From Geoanaerobacter pelophilus (GTDB lineage Bacteria; Desulfobacterota; Desulfuromonadia; Geobacterales; DSM-12255): a stretch of DNA of 64,000 nucleotides. How positions within the stretch are numbered: the stretch's first letter is position 1; each line of letters begins with the position of its first letter. Made by a program: the position numbers and the translations under genes. This document shows positions 52,048-61,161 of the stretch, piece by piece. The stretch lies in the NCBI RefSeq assembly GCF_018476885.1, contig NZ_JAHCVJ010000010.1, positions 1-64,000 of the forward strand, written 5' to 3'. The notes beneath the pieces were generated by a model. It was not told the DNA's origin. It made no database searches and saw only the letters and a list, made by a program, of their open reading frames with translations.

Positions 52048-52158
52048 AGCCCTCTTTGCGCCTCCCCACTATCAAAATCCCCTAGCTCATTTGATGTGAT
52101 CAACTAATGCTACTGAAGACAGGTGAGGTTGCTCTTGGCTGGTATCGGTTCGTTTGAG

Positions 52159-52173
52159 TGGCACATATTATGC
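52159..52173 (+). promoter_or_regulatory. Sigma-54-like promoter
   Basis: TGGCAC-N6-TGC has the GG-N10-GC spacing of RpoN promoters; the -24 half is perfect and the -12 half lacks one T. It lies about 62 bp before the start at 52235. Confidence 0.45.
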
Positions 52174-52234
52174 TTTAATGACAAACGGATTACGCAGTTA
52201 ATATACTTTATTGTTATACTATGGAGTTACGGCA

Positions 52235-52459
52235 ATGGCTGTTTGTGATTTGGTGACTAAATGTGGATATGTTTCTTCGGCAATGGAAGCTATGCCTGCT
52301 ACCGGTAAACTTCTTGCAAATATCTACTGCAATGGGCATCCGGCTGATTGTGCCCGTTACATAGCCGCTAGTGTTGTCGGTATTGCAAAGGTACCGGAAG
52401 ACATGTCCCCTAGTGATGATGACCTTGCCAAAAAAATACTCGCTGGAAACAATAACTAG
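52235..52459 (+). CDS. Small cysteine-containing protein of unknown function
   Basis: I chose ATG 52235, with GGAG eight bases before it (74 residues). Four cysteines are spread through MAVCDLVTKCGY and IYCNGHPADCARY. The text CARYIAASVVG followed by VP...P..DDLAKKIL matches my memory of small proteins in Geobacter-like genomes, but no function is known. A sigma-54-like site upstream suggests conditional expression. Confidence 0.6.
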   Translation: MAVCDLVTKCGYVSSAMEAMPATGKLLANIYCNGHPADCARYIAASVVGIAKVPEDMSPSDDDLAKKILAGNNN

Positions 52460-52654
52460 CTATAAGAAGAAGGTTGAAAGCGAAATGACCGAACTGCCCC
52501 TTCTCTTGGGGGTGATCGGCTGGTATATGCCTCTCAGCTCTGTTGATGGATTACATCAGGGTGAGTGAAGTTAATAGCAGAATGATGCCAGGGATAAGAT
52601 GTCGGTAGTGGTGGATCGGTCAACAGTCTCAGCTCGCAGCCGAGTAAACAACAA

Positions 52655-52679
52655 GGCCCCGCGGAGTTCCTTTGGGGCC
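52655..52679 (-). terminator. Hairpin after the secreted-protein gene
   Basis: GGCCCC (52679-52674, leftward) and GGGGCC (52660-52655) pair and are followed by TTGTTGTTT. It lies 18 bases after the stop of the gene at 52698-53324. Confidence 0.6.
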
Positions 52680-52697
52680 TCGTGCCGATCTCTGCTG

Positions 52698-53324
52698 TTA
52701 ATCCCGACCGTGTCTCCCTCTTTCTTGCTCCCGGTCACGGCCACGGTCTTCCCGGTCTCCCCGTCTTTCTTCTTTCCTCTCTTCCTTCTCTATCCTGCGT
52801 TCTATCTTTTCATGACGTTTATCGTCTTTCCACTGTTCTTTTTCAGCTCTTCTGTGCTCTTTCCACTCCCCCCGGTCTGACCTGAAATGCCTGCCGTTGT
52901 ACCGATCATGTTCTCGTTCGTAGACCCGATACTCTCGATCCCGGTAATAACGGATTCGGTCGAGTTTGTGTTTGCGCAGCCCAGGAGGAAGATGCCTGCG
53001 GTCCACAACGACCCACGGGCCACGATGGTTGTTTGCCCGGTACCAGGAGCCGTCACGGTAGGTGAAATAGAGATTGTTCAGGAAGAACAGGTCATACGGC
53101 ACGCCGACGCCGACATAAAAGCCGAGTTCGCTGGGATAGATGAAGTCGACATCGTCTTCGATAACAATCGTTCTTGAGGGCGCCGGTTCTCTTACAATGA
53201 CGCGGGCCGTTGGCGGTGCGGGGTTGCCGATCTGCAGGTTAAGGTCAACGCCGACGTTGGAAGCATCGGCAGTGCTGATGCCTAGCAAAAGCAGGGCAGC
53301 AATAATCGGAACGTATTTTGGCAT
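52698..53324 (-). CDS. Secreted protein with a highly charged C-terminus
   Basis: ATG 53324 has AAGGAGG six bases before it (208 residues). A signal peptide (YVPIIAALLLLGISTADA) is followed by a conserved envelope domain with FYVGVGVPYDLFFLNNLYF, then YRDGSWYRANNHRGPWVVV and LPPGLRK. The last 90 residues are almost entirely Arg, Lys, Glu and Asp. The YxxxGxWYRA...GPW pattern is found in periplasmic proteins of delta-type bacteria with unknown roles. The charged tail could bind nucleic acid, metal or cell-wall polymer. Confidence 0.72.
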   Translation of the reverse strand: MPKYVPIIAALLLLGISTADASNVGVDLNLQIGNPAPPTARVIVREPAPSRTIVIEDDVDFIYPSELGFYVGVGVPYDLFFLNNLYFTYRDGSWYRANNHRGPWVVVDRRHLPPGLRKHKLDRIRYYRDREYRVYEREHDRYNGRHFRSDRGEWKEHRRAEKEQWKDDKRHEKIERRIEKEERKEERRGDREDRGRDREQERGRHGRD

Positions 53325-53645
53325 TTGTGCCTCCTTAATATATTTGGTGCTTTGAGTGAATAAACGAAATCGTTGCCTAGTGGTTGACATCGTAGGTAAA
53401 TATTATCATACGAATGGCATCTTGGTTACTTGGACGTAAAAAGGCCTGTAAATTGCTATACTGAAGAATTCCCGCGTTGACGTCCATGGTGAAATAAGCG
53501 ATACTTGCCTGAATTAAACAGGTTATGTGAGGTAGGCGTTACTGGTGACATGTAATGAAAGTCTATCGCAAAATATCTAAAGTACCCCTTCTTTAAACCA
53601 GAGGTGGTTTATCCTCAAATATTGGTGAAATGTGAAATGACCCCT
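53325..53645. other. Intergenic region between divergent genes
   Basis: About 320 bp between the secreted-protein gene and the polysaccharide cluster. The DNA is AT-rich and must hold promoters for both sides, but no clear consensus boxes or stems were found. Confidence 0.4.
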
Positions 53646-55868
53646 ATGAAGCGCCAGATCCATCTGATCGTCCAGTATTACCGAGCCGCTACCCCTGAGC
53701 GGCAGGGGGAGATCGATACCTGCCTGCGGGAAAACCTGCAGAATCCTTTGATTGATGCGGTTCACCTGTTGACGGAAGAGTTGTTTGATCTTACGGCATT
53801 TTCGAATACAGAAAAAATTAAGCAGACGGTTATCAGTGAGCGCTTGACCTTCGAGCGGGCGTTTAAGTATGCCAACACCTGGCCTGAACCGGTTATCTGG
53901 ATGCTATCCAATGCGGATATTTATTTTGATGATACGCTGCGGTTCCTGGTGAAGGTGGATTTCAGCAACCAGATTTTTGCACTGACTCGGCATAACATCA
54001 TGCCCGACGGCAGTCTGGAGTTCATGCCGCCGGAGTACGCTCACGGCAGTCAGGATGTGTGGATATTTACGGCACCAGTACCTGTAGAGAAGATGTTTAC
54101 GAGTTTTTATCTGGGGATACCGGGTTGCGATCACCGGATTGCTTACGAGTTTGTAAATTTCGGATTTGTGGTGCTGAACCCTTCTTTGATGCTTGTTGCC
54201 CGGCATTTGGATAATCTGAATCCGGTTGATATTCACACGAGGACAAACCAGTATGTTTCATTGATGAATGAAGAAGCCTACAGTTCTGGCAGGGCGGTTT
54301 GCCCACCGTATCAGTATTTTCTCTATCCGGGGGAAGAACTGATGCTGTCACATGAAACATTTGTCAGGATAGTCGGCCTGTCGGAAGCAAAACGGCAGTT
54401 GGAGTGGGATAAGGAAGCACTTGATTCAAAAAAGAGGCATCTTGAGACAGAAAAGACTCAGCTGATTCGTGAAACCTATGAGTTGAGGCGAATCATTAAG
54501 TCTAAAGATGAACAGATTTATGCATTGCAGAACTCGCTCAGTTGGCGGGTAACCGCGCCTCTGCGGCGCTTGGGGCACACTTTTTCGGTCAGCGCTACAC
54601 CAACCCCGTTGCATCATGAAAATGCCGCCAATACTATGACACTGGATGAAATGGCGAAGTTAGTTTCTCAACAGCCAGCAACAAAGCCGACTATTCTCTT
54701 GCTTGATTTCAACCTTGGCGGCGGCTCAGGTCTCTACTCTCGCAATATGATTGCGCATATGGAGCAGCAGGGCCATAAGGTGGTACTGCTGGAGTATCGC
54801 TACGGCGTGAAAGATTATCACGTCGAATGCCACACTGGGCAGGAAATAGAGGATGTCCTCTTCCCACCAGATCTCGCAGGTTTTTTCCCCGATCTCCTAG
54901 AAAAACTGAAAATAGATTATGTAATTGCCTGTCAATTGGTTTCTTGGCCGGATACCGAAGCTGTTCTGAACACCATCCGGGAATCCAGGACTCCTTATAT
55001 TGCCCTTGTTCATGACTATTTCATGGTCTGTCCCAACTGGACGTTGTTTGATTATCAGGAGAACTATTGCGCTGTGCCTGATGATCCTGCAGTATGCGCC
55101 ACCTGTCTGGAAAAACTGCGGAGGCTTGATGTGCCGCTGGAACATCATACCGGCACAAAGAGGATCGAACCATGGCGGAGTGCAGCGGGAGCATTTTTGA
55201 GCCGGGCAGAAAAGGTCATCTGTTTTTCAGAAGCATCAATGAAGATCATGAAGCGAGCCTATCCGGAGCTTGAAAATATGCTTGTCAACGAGCACAGCAT
55301 TCCTGAACAGCACCTTTTCACATGGCAGCAGCGGAGTCTGCCGGAAGACGGACTGTTAACGATTGCAGCTATAGGCTCTATCGGTGTCCCCAAAGGGAGT
55401 AAGTTGATTGAGCAGCTATTGAATGACAACCGCTTGTCGGGGCTCAATTTCAGACTGGTTGTCATCGGGGTGATACTTCCCCCGCCGTCTGCCAGTGACA
55501 GACTGGTAATTCATGGCAGTTACTCTCGTAAAGATCTCGGCACTCTTATGGAGCAGTACAAGGTGTCTGTGGTGATAATCTCAAGCGTCTGCCCAGAAAC
55601 CTTTTGTTACTCTGCATCAGAGGCGCTGCTGCTGGGGTATCCTGTGATTGCTTGCAATTTGGGCGCACCGGCTGATAGAGTACGCAATTGCGACGCAGGA
55701 TGGGTCGCTGATGCCCCATATATTGACGGCCTTGTATCGGTGATCAGCCAGATACTCGCACATCCGCATGCTGTTGAAAAGAAAAGTCTTAACACGAAAA
55801 AATATACTCCGGTATCCGTAGAGAGGCATTTAGCCGTCATCTCCGGGTGTTTACAGGGTAACTACTGA
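53646..55868 (+). CDS. Two-domain glycosyltransferase with coiled-coil linker
   Basis: The protein is about 740 residues; ATG 53646 or 53637 is likely, both with weak ribosome sites. Residues 1-230 form a domain with MLSNADIYFDDTLRFL, which looks like a GT-A-type DxD region. A coiled coil (about 250-300) and SLSWRVTAPLRRLG follow. The C-terminal 400 residues are GT4-like (HDYFMVCPNWTLFD, INEHSIPEQHLF-type loop, SSVCPETFCYSASEALLLGYPVIA by parts). The C-terminal half is paralogous to that of the protein at 58680-61055. It should build surface polysaccharide; sugars are unknown. Confidence 0.72.
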   Translation: MKRQIHLIVQYYRAATPERQGEIDTCLRENLQNPLIDAVHLLTEELFDLTAFSNTEKIKQTVISERLTFERAFKYANTWPEPVIWMLSNADIYFDDTLRFLVKVDFSNQIFALTRHNIMPDGSLEFMPPEYAHGSQDVWIFTAPVPVEKMFTSFYLGIPGCDHRIAYEFVNFGFVVLNPSLMLVARHLDNLNPVDIHTRTNQYVSLMNEEAYSSGRAVCPPYQYFLYPGEELMLSHETFVRIVGLSEAKRQLEWDKEALDSKKRHLETEKTQLIRETYELRRIIKSKDEQIYALQNSLSWRVTAPLRRLGHTFSVSATPTPLHHENAANTMTLDEMAKLVSQQPATKPTILLLDFNLGGGSGLYSRNMIAHMEQQGHKVVLLEYRYGVKDYHVECHTGQEIEDVLFPPDLAGFFPDLLEKLKIDYVIACQLVSWPDTEAVLNTIRESRTPYIALVHDYFMVCPNWTLFDYQENYCAVPDDPAVCATCLEKLRRLDVPLEHHTGTKRIEPWRSAAGAFLSRAEKVICFSEASMKIMKRAYPELENMLVNEHSIPEQHLFTWQQRSLPEDGLLTIAAIGSIGVPKGSKLIEQLLNDNRLSGLNFRLVVIGVILPPPSASDRLVIHGSYSRKDLGTLMEQYKVSVVIISSVCPETFCYSASEALLLGYPVIACNLGAPADRVRNCDAGWVADAPYIDGLVSVISQILAHPHAVEKKSLNTKKYTPVSVERHLAVISGCLQGNY

Positions 55869-55883
55869 TTTCAAGAGGATTTC

Positions 55884-57041
55884 ATGCACATTTTTACTAG
55901 CGTTACTGCCAACTACGTCCCCAAAGCACGGGTGCTTGCCAAGTCGGTCAAAAAACATCACCCCAAGGCGCAGTTTCATCTGCTTCTCTCGGACAAACAG
56001 CCTGAGTGGCTGCATGAGAAATCAGAGCATTTCGATTCAATAATCAATATCGATGAGCTATCAATACCGAACAAGCAGGCATGGATATTCAAGCACCGGC
56101 TTGTGGAGTTGTGCACTGCGGTCAAGGGGTTCGGGTTCCAGGAGATCATCAAACGGCACAACCCAGATAAGATAATCTACCTTGACCCGGACATTACGGT
56201 GATGTCACGGCTTGACAGCATTACCGAGAGGCTTGACAAATTCAGCATTCTGCTGACTCCTCACCAGACAGAGCCGGACACTGATCTGCGGGCGATTGTC
56301 GACAATGAAATCTGCAGTCTGAAACACGGGATCTACAACCTCGGCTTTGTCGCTATTCGTAACTCTGATGAAGGCAGGCGCTTTGCCGATTGGTGGGCCA
56401 AGCGGTTGGAGCATTTCTGTTTTGACGATATCCCAAATGGCCTGTTTACCGATCAGCGTTGGTGCGATCTTGCCCCGTCGTTCTTTGAAGACCTGCTGAT
56501 AATGCGGGAGCCGATTTATAACGTCTGTACCTGGAATCTTACTCAACGGAAGGTAACAGGTAAAGTGCCTGACGGACTGCTGATTAATGGACAACCTCTT
56601 TGTTTTTATCATTTTTCCGGATTCGATAGTGGGGCACAGAAAATGATGCTTGATCTGTATGGCAAGGATAGCCCCGTTCTGTATGAGCTGAGGGACTGGT
56701 ATATCAATGAATGTTCAGTTATGGGGCAGGACCAATACGGGACAACGCCTTGCATGTATGATTGTTTCAGTGACGGCACAAAGATTTCTAAGTCTCATCG
56801 TTACATTTACCGAAAAGATCCTGCTTTAGCGACAAAGTTTCCTGATCCGTTCAAAGTGAGTGTTACAGACTCTTTTTTGAACTGGTACAAGAACACTTAC
56901 AAGGACAGCAATATTATTCTGGACAATATTGAATATCATGAGTTACTCAATCTATATATGGCTGTGCTTAATGATGTTACATTAATTCGCAATTCGAAAT
57001 CTTACAAGATCTTGAAGGCTTTGGGGATAATGCATGTGTGA
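55884..57041 (+). CDS. GT8-like glycosyltransferase
   Basis: The protein is 385 residues. The start MHIFTSVTANYVPKARVLA is typical of nucleotide-sugar transferases with a GT-A fold. The metal motif is at residues 101-103 in IYLDPDITV. YNLGFVAIRNSDEGRRFADW and CFYHFSGFDSG complete the pattern seen in lipopolysaccharide and O-antigen GT8-like enzymes. It follows the previous gene by 15 bp. Confidence 0.78.
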   Translation: MHIFTSVTANYVPKARVLAKSVKKHHPKAQFHLLLSDKQPEWLHEKSEHFDSIINIDELSIPNKQAWIFKHRLVELCTAVKGFGFQEIIKRHNPDKIIYLDPDITVMSRLDSITERLDKFSILLTPHQTEPDTDLRAIVDNEICSLKHGIYNLGFVAIRNSDEGRRFADWWAKRLEHFCFDDIPNGLFTDQRWCDLAPSFFEDLLIMREPIYNVCTWNLTQRKVTGKVPDGLLINGQPLCFYHFSGFDSGAQKMMLDLYGKDSPVLYELRDWYINECSVMGQDQYGTTPCMYDCFSDGTKISKSHRYIYRKDPALATKFPDPFKVSVTDSFLNWYKNTYKDSNIILDNIEYHELLNLYMAVLNDVTLIRNSKSYKILKALGIMHV

Positions 57042-57116
57042 GGAGTCCCTTGAAAAGTCAGTGCAACAACAAACCCGGATTATTGACGCATACCTTGATA
57101 GGGGGCCATTTACTAC

Positions 57117-58415
57117 ATGAATATTGTCGAGACTAGTACGGACAGACTTTCAAAGTGGTTTTGGAGTCATACGCCGGTAACTATACAAAGGTTGCGTTCG
57201 CAGAATCTTACTGAAGCCAATTGGCAGCTATGTCAAACTCAGGAACGGAACCACTCTGAATACTGCCCGGCTTTCCCGGAAATGCTTGAACTGGAATTGA
57301 CTAAAGCATGTAACTTCATGTGTACGCACTGTGGAACGCATGGTTCTTCTGATCAGCATCGAACAAACAATAAATCAACTCCCATAGACATAGCCCTTCT
57401 CGACCAATTAGCGCAAGATGTTTTTCCATATCTCAGGCGTATTTCTCTAGTCGGCGAGGGCGAGCCGTTTATGGCTCCGCGATATCTTCTGCTCCACTTA
57501 TTCAAGCAACTTGAACGCACTAATACGGGCCTGGATATTTCGACCAATGGGGCTCTGCTGGACTACGAGTTGATGTTTGCTATGCTACCAGTACTAGGAG
57601 ATATCTGTTTTTCATTGGATGCTGCAACCAAGGAAACTTTTTATCTCGTGCGTCGTTCAAAAGACTTTGATTCAGTCATTGAGACGATAAAGAAACTTGC
57701 CAGTTTGAAGCAATATGCCCTAAGCGACAGGCGCCGGTTCCAGATTCAACTTTCATTTGCTCTGCGAAAAACTAATTGCTCTGAATTGATCGATTTTCTG
57801 CGAATGGCTGCTGAATTACAAGTCGATGGTGTTTATGTACGGCAACTCTTAGTGCATTTCCCCTCAATGGCATCTGAAACCTTGATTGACAAACCGGAGA
57901 TCCTTAATCCCCTGATCGAACAGGCTTCGCGAGAAGCCGAGAAATTAGGACTTTCGGTCTTTCTTCCCGCACTCATCAATGACTCATCACATGTGATTCA
58001 TAGTGCGCCAGTGATAGAAGTTTTGAGTGAGGCAGAAGTTCCGCAGAAGCAAGTACCAGAACAACCATTGGATGCAAACCCACAAAGTAAAAGCCGTGTG
58101 AACTGTGCTTTTCTTTGGCGCTGCATGGGAGTTCGCTCAACCGGGCATGTTTTTTCTTGTGGTTGCTTGAGTGCTCCACTTATAGGTGACATTAAAACAA
58201 ATAGCCTTGCAGAAATATGGAACTGCGAAACTTTGAGAGATATGCGCAAGAGACTGGATACTGAAGACCCCCACCCGGCATGCAGTCATTGTTGGTACCG
58301 TGAGGTGTCATATTTTGATTCATTTGAAGGATCCGATTTTTCTCTTCAAAACGTCAGCCAACCAAAAGAAAAAACTTACGACGATAGCTCTTTCAATTCA
58401 AAGGACGAAGGATGA
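57117..58415 (+). CDS. Radical SAM/SPASM-type enzyme
   Basis: The protein is 432 residues. The radical SAM cluster is Cys65, Cys69 and Cys72 in TKACNFMCTHCG. LVGEGEPFMAP, LDISTNGALL and CFSLDAATKETF follow the usual strand order. A C-terminal SPASM-like region has CAFLWRCMGV, SCGCLS and CSHCWYREV. Enzymes of this layout modify peptides or sugars. Its place among glycosyltransferase genes suggests modification of a sugar or a glycan carrier. GGGG lies eleven bases before the ATG. Confidence 0.85.
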   Translation: MNIVETSTDRLSKWFWSHTPVTIQRLRSQNLTEANWQLCQTQERNHSEYCPAFPEMLELELTKACNFMCTHCGTHGSSDQHRTNNKSTPIDIALLDQLAQDVFPYLRRISLVGEGEPFMAPRYLLLHLFKQLERTNTGLDISTNGALLDYELMFAMLPVLGDICFSLDAATKETFYLVRRSKDFDSVIETIKKLASLKQYALSDRRRFQIQLSFALRKTNCSELIDFLRMAAELQVDGVYVRQLLVHFPSMASETLIDKPEILNPLIEQASREAEKLGLSVFLPALINDSSHVIHSAPVIEVLSEAEVPQKQVPEQPLDANPQSKSRVNCAFLWRCMGVRSTGHVFSCGCLSAPLIGDIKTNSLAEIWNCETLRDMRKRLDTEDPHPACSHCWYREVSYFDSFEGSDFSLQNVSQPKEKTYDDSSFNSKDEG

Positions 58416-58450
58416 AAATCTACCTTATAAATTAATACTGTATAGTGTGT

Positions 58451-58618
58451 TGGCACAATTTAAGGACCTACTATATCTGCAAATCCGAATCAGGCACAAA
58501 CTACATCGACGTCAACCGACGCACAGTAGAAATCGTCCACCAGAAAGACGCCGTCATCACCAAACTTTACGAATCAATCTCCTGGAAGATTACCGCACCG
58601 CTTTCAGAAGGTTCATGA
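58451..58618 (+). pseudogene. Glycosyltransferase linker remnant
   Basis: In the frame through 58502 the text YIDVNRRTVEIVHQKDAVIT followed by KLYESISWKITAPL matches the coiled-coil/linker motif SLSWRVTAPLRRL of the glycosyltransferase at 53646. After that the frame breaks and the expected RRF... continues in another frame. No start codon or ribosome site is present. It is probably what remains of a lost glycosyltransferase gene. Confidence 0.5.
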
Positions 58619-58679
58619 CAAGCTGTTTGGCTGATCGATAACAATGTAACCTTGTCAGTCCCAGCTGCGAGATGCAAAG

Positions 58680-61055
58680 ATGGCCAACCACATGCCTGAT
58701 TCACTGAAAAAAATACTGCTTCCCCCCAACAGCCGTCGTCGGCTGCTTGTAGACCTCATCTCCCGCGCCGTTGCCCAGCCGCGTGATTTCTTCCGCTATG
58801 TCAATTTTTCTTCGCTCCGCTATTTCCTGAATTATTTGAGAAATACCGATCCCGAGCTCGTGGGGAAAATGGTTGACGAGGTTCTGGCGCGCGACAGGAT
58901 GCAAGGTGACAAGGCGGCGCAGATCAACCATCACTTCCTTCAGGTTGTTGCTGGAGAAAGCAGCCGTTCGAAGTGTGTTCCTCGGTCTACACAGGTAGAT
59001 ATTATCATTCCGATTTTCAATGCACCGGATCTGACTGCGGCGTGTATTGCCAGCGTGCTGAACAATTCGGAAAACTGCCGGGTTTTGATTGTCGATGACG
59101 CCAGCACCGACCCGCTGGTTGCCGGGGTTATAGCTGCTTTGCAGGCGGTGCCTGAGCGAGGCATAGAACTAGTAACGCATCGCAATGAAAGCAACCTCGG
59201 CTTTGTGCGCACCGTTAATCATGCGGTTGCCATGACCAGTAATCATTTCGTCATCCTCAATTCCGATACTGAGGTCCCTCCAGGATGGCTTGACCGGCTG
59301 TTCGCCCCAATCTTTGCCGGGCCGGACAGGGTTGCCAGCGTAACCCCCTTTTCCAATGCCGCCATGGCCTGCAGTTTCCCAGTGCCGGACCGCGATAATC
59401 AGCTTTTCAAAGGATTAACAGTTGCGGAGCTTGACGGTTATTTCCGGTTATTCGGAACAGATGAGCCGATTGAGCTGTTCAGCGGGGTCGGTTTCTGCAT
59501 GGCGTTCAACCGGAGGGTGGTTGAACGGATAGGGATGTTTGACGCGGAAACCTTTGGCAGAGGGTATGGCGAAGAGACCGACTGGTCTCTCAGGGCCTAC
59601 GATGCCGGTTTCTCTAATGTTCTGGCTGCGAACCTGTTTGTTTACCATAAACACGGCGCTTCTTTTGCTGCTGATGAGAAGGCGCGGTTGCTGGAGGCCA
59701 ATCAAGACCTCTTGTGGAAACGCCATGGTCGCCATATGCCCCGGTTGCGGGCGATGGTCAGCCAGGATGCTCCTCGCGCCATTCGCGAAACGATAATGGT
59801 TGGCATCGATGCCCGGACAAAGAATCAATTGCGGGTGGCGATTCTGGATGTGGATATCCCGGGAGGGGGTACTGTTTACAGCGCCAAGCTCTCTGAGGAG
59901 TTGCAGCGGGCCAGCATGGAGGTGGTGCATTATCGCTTCAACCATAGGCAAAAATACCTGAAGATGCAGCTGTCGAGCGATGCTGCATCTCTAAGCCTGG
60001 TATTGCCGCCTGACTCGGTTGGCGAGTTTCCTGGTTTTTTGTCATTCTGCGGCATCGATGTCATCGTGGTAAATGAGCTCTTTTCCTGGCCTGAAATATT
60101 GAAAATAATGGGATGGCTCGTATCTGGGCAGTTGCCTTATCTGGTTATGTCCCACGACTTTTTCATGCTCTGTCCAAGCTGGTTTCTCCTCGACAAAAAC
60201 GGCAAATTCTGCAAAGTGCCTGATAACATGTCGCCTTGTGAGAGTTGCCTGCCTGCAAACAGCCAATCGATGCACCGGGAATTTTATGGCACTTGTCTGG
60301 ATAACCCTGGAGTTTGGCGAGCAAAGGCTGGTGAGTTTCTCGCCAAGGCTCGCGCCGTAATCTATTTTTCGAACACTACGCTCGATTATTTCAAGAGAGT
60401 TTATCCACAACTAACCAATCACTTTTTGAACGAACACCCGATCCCTAACGCCGAAAGGTTTATCTGGAAAGAGCGCCGTTATGACGGTGATGGCATCCTG
60501 CATCTGGCTGTTATCGGTCATCTCTTCCCTGTCAAGGGTGAGCGGATTATTAAGGAGATGATCGAGTCGGAAAGGTTCAAATCCTTACCGGTCAGTTTGC
60601 AGGTGTTCGGTGAGTCACCTCTCTACCCTCCGGGGCATGTCTCGTCGGACGGCCGGGTGTCTTTTCTTGGAAGTTACCGGCAGGAGGCCCTCCCACAACT
60701 TCTTGAGCAGCACGTCATTCACGCTGTACTCTTGCCGAGTATATGTCCGGAGACTTTTTCTTACACTACTTCAGAAGCGATACTGCTCGGTTTCCCGGTT
60801 ATCTGCTTCAATCTTGGGGCGCAGGCTGAGCGGGTGAGACAGCACAAATGCGGGTTGATAGTTGATGATGTCTCTGCCGAAGCTCTGCTCAACGCTGTCG
60901 AACATTTGCTGGGCAATCCGGCACTGGTTGCTGAGTTCAGCAAAAATTGCCGTCAATATGTTCCTGCGAGGGGAGAAGCGCATTATGACGCAATTGTTTC
61001 CCTGATAAAAAACAATGCTGCTATTGCCAAGATCGTAGAATCTTGCCCGGTTTGA
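58680..61055 (+). CDS. GT2-GT4 fusion glycosyltransferase
   Basis: The protein is 791 residues. A GT2 domain lies at about 100-330 (VDIIIPIFNAPDLTAACIAS, LIVDDASTDP, ILNSDTEVPPGWLD, GYGEETDWSLRAYDAG). The GT4-like domain follows (about 380-780) with HDFFMLCPSWFLLD, LNEHPIPNAERFIW and SICPETFSYTTSEAILLGFP. Both catalytic parts look intact. The GT4-like half is closely related to that of the protein at 53646-55868, while the first halves differ. It probably adds two consecutive sugars to a surface glycan. Confidence 0.82.
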   Translation: MANHMPDSLKKILLPPNSRRRLLVDLISRAVAQPRDFFRYVNFSSLRYFLNYLRNTDPELVGKMVDEVLARDRMQGDKAAQINHHFLQVVAGESSRSKCVPRSTQVDIIIPIFNAPDLTAACIASVLNNSENCRVLIVDDASTDPLVAGVIAALQAVPERGIELVTHRNESNLGFVRTVNHAVAMTSNHFVILNSDTEVPPGWLDRLFAPIFAGPDRVASVTPFSNAAMACSFPVPDRDNQLFKGLTVAELDGYFRLFGTDEPIELFSGVGFCMAFNRRVVERIGMFDAETFGRGYGEETDWSLRAYDAGFSNVLAANLFVYHKHGASFAADEKARLLEANQDLLWKRHGRHMPRLRAMVSQDAPRAIRETIMVGIDARTKNQLRVAILDVDIPGGGTVYSAKLSEELQRASMEVVHYRFNHRQKYLKMQLSSDAASLSLVLPPDSVGEFPGFLSFCGIDVIVVNELFSWPEILKIMGWLVSGQLPYLVMSHDFFMLCPSWFLLDKNGKFCKVPDNMSPCESCLPANSQSMHREFYGTCLDNPGVWRAKAGEFLAKARAVIYFSNTTLDYFKRVYPQLTNHFLNEHPIPNAERFIWKERRYDGDGILHLAVIGHLFPVKGERIIKEMIESERFKSLPVSLQVFGESPLYPPGHVSSDGRVSFLGSYRQEALPQLLEQHVIHAVLLPSICPETFSYTTSEAILLGFPVICFNLGAQAERVRQHKCGLIVDDVSAEALLNAVEHLLGNPALVAEFSKNCRQYVPARGEAHYDAIVSLIKNNAAIAKIVESCPV

Positions 61056-61161
61056 TTATGCCTTGATCTAGGTTCAACCCTTTCTGTGTTGAGTAGGAGC
61101 AGGAAATAACATAAACTGCCTGAATTAAAACCCAATACTCCAACCTCAGGATCCTGGTCTC

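Noticed and set aside
58300-58641. 113-codon frame overlapping the radical SAM gene
   Set aside because: The first part is an out-of-frame shadow of the radical SAM gene, and the rest is part of the glycosyltransferase relic.
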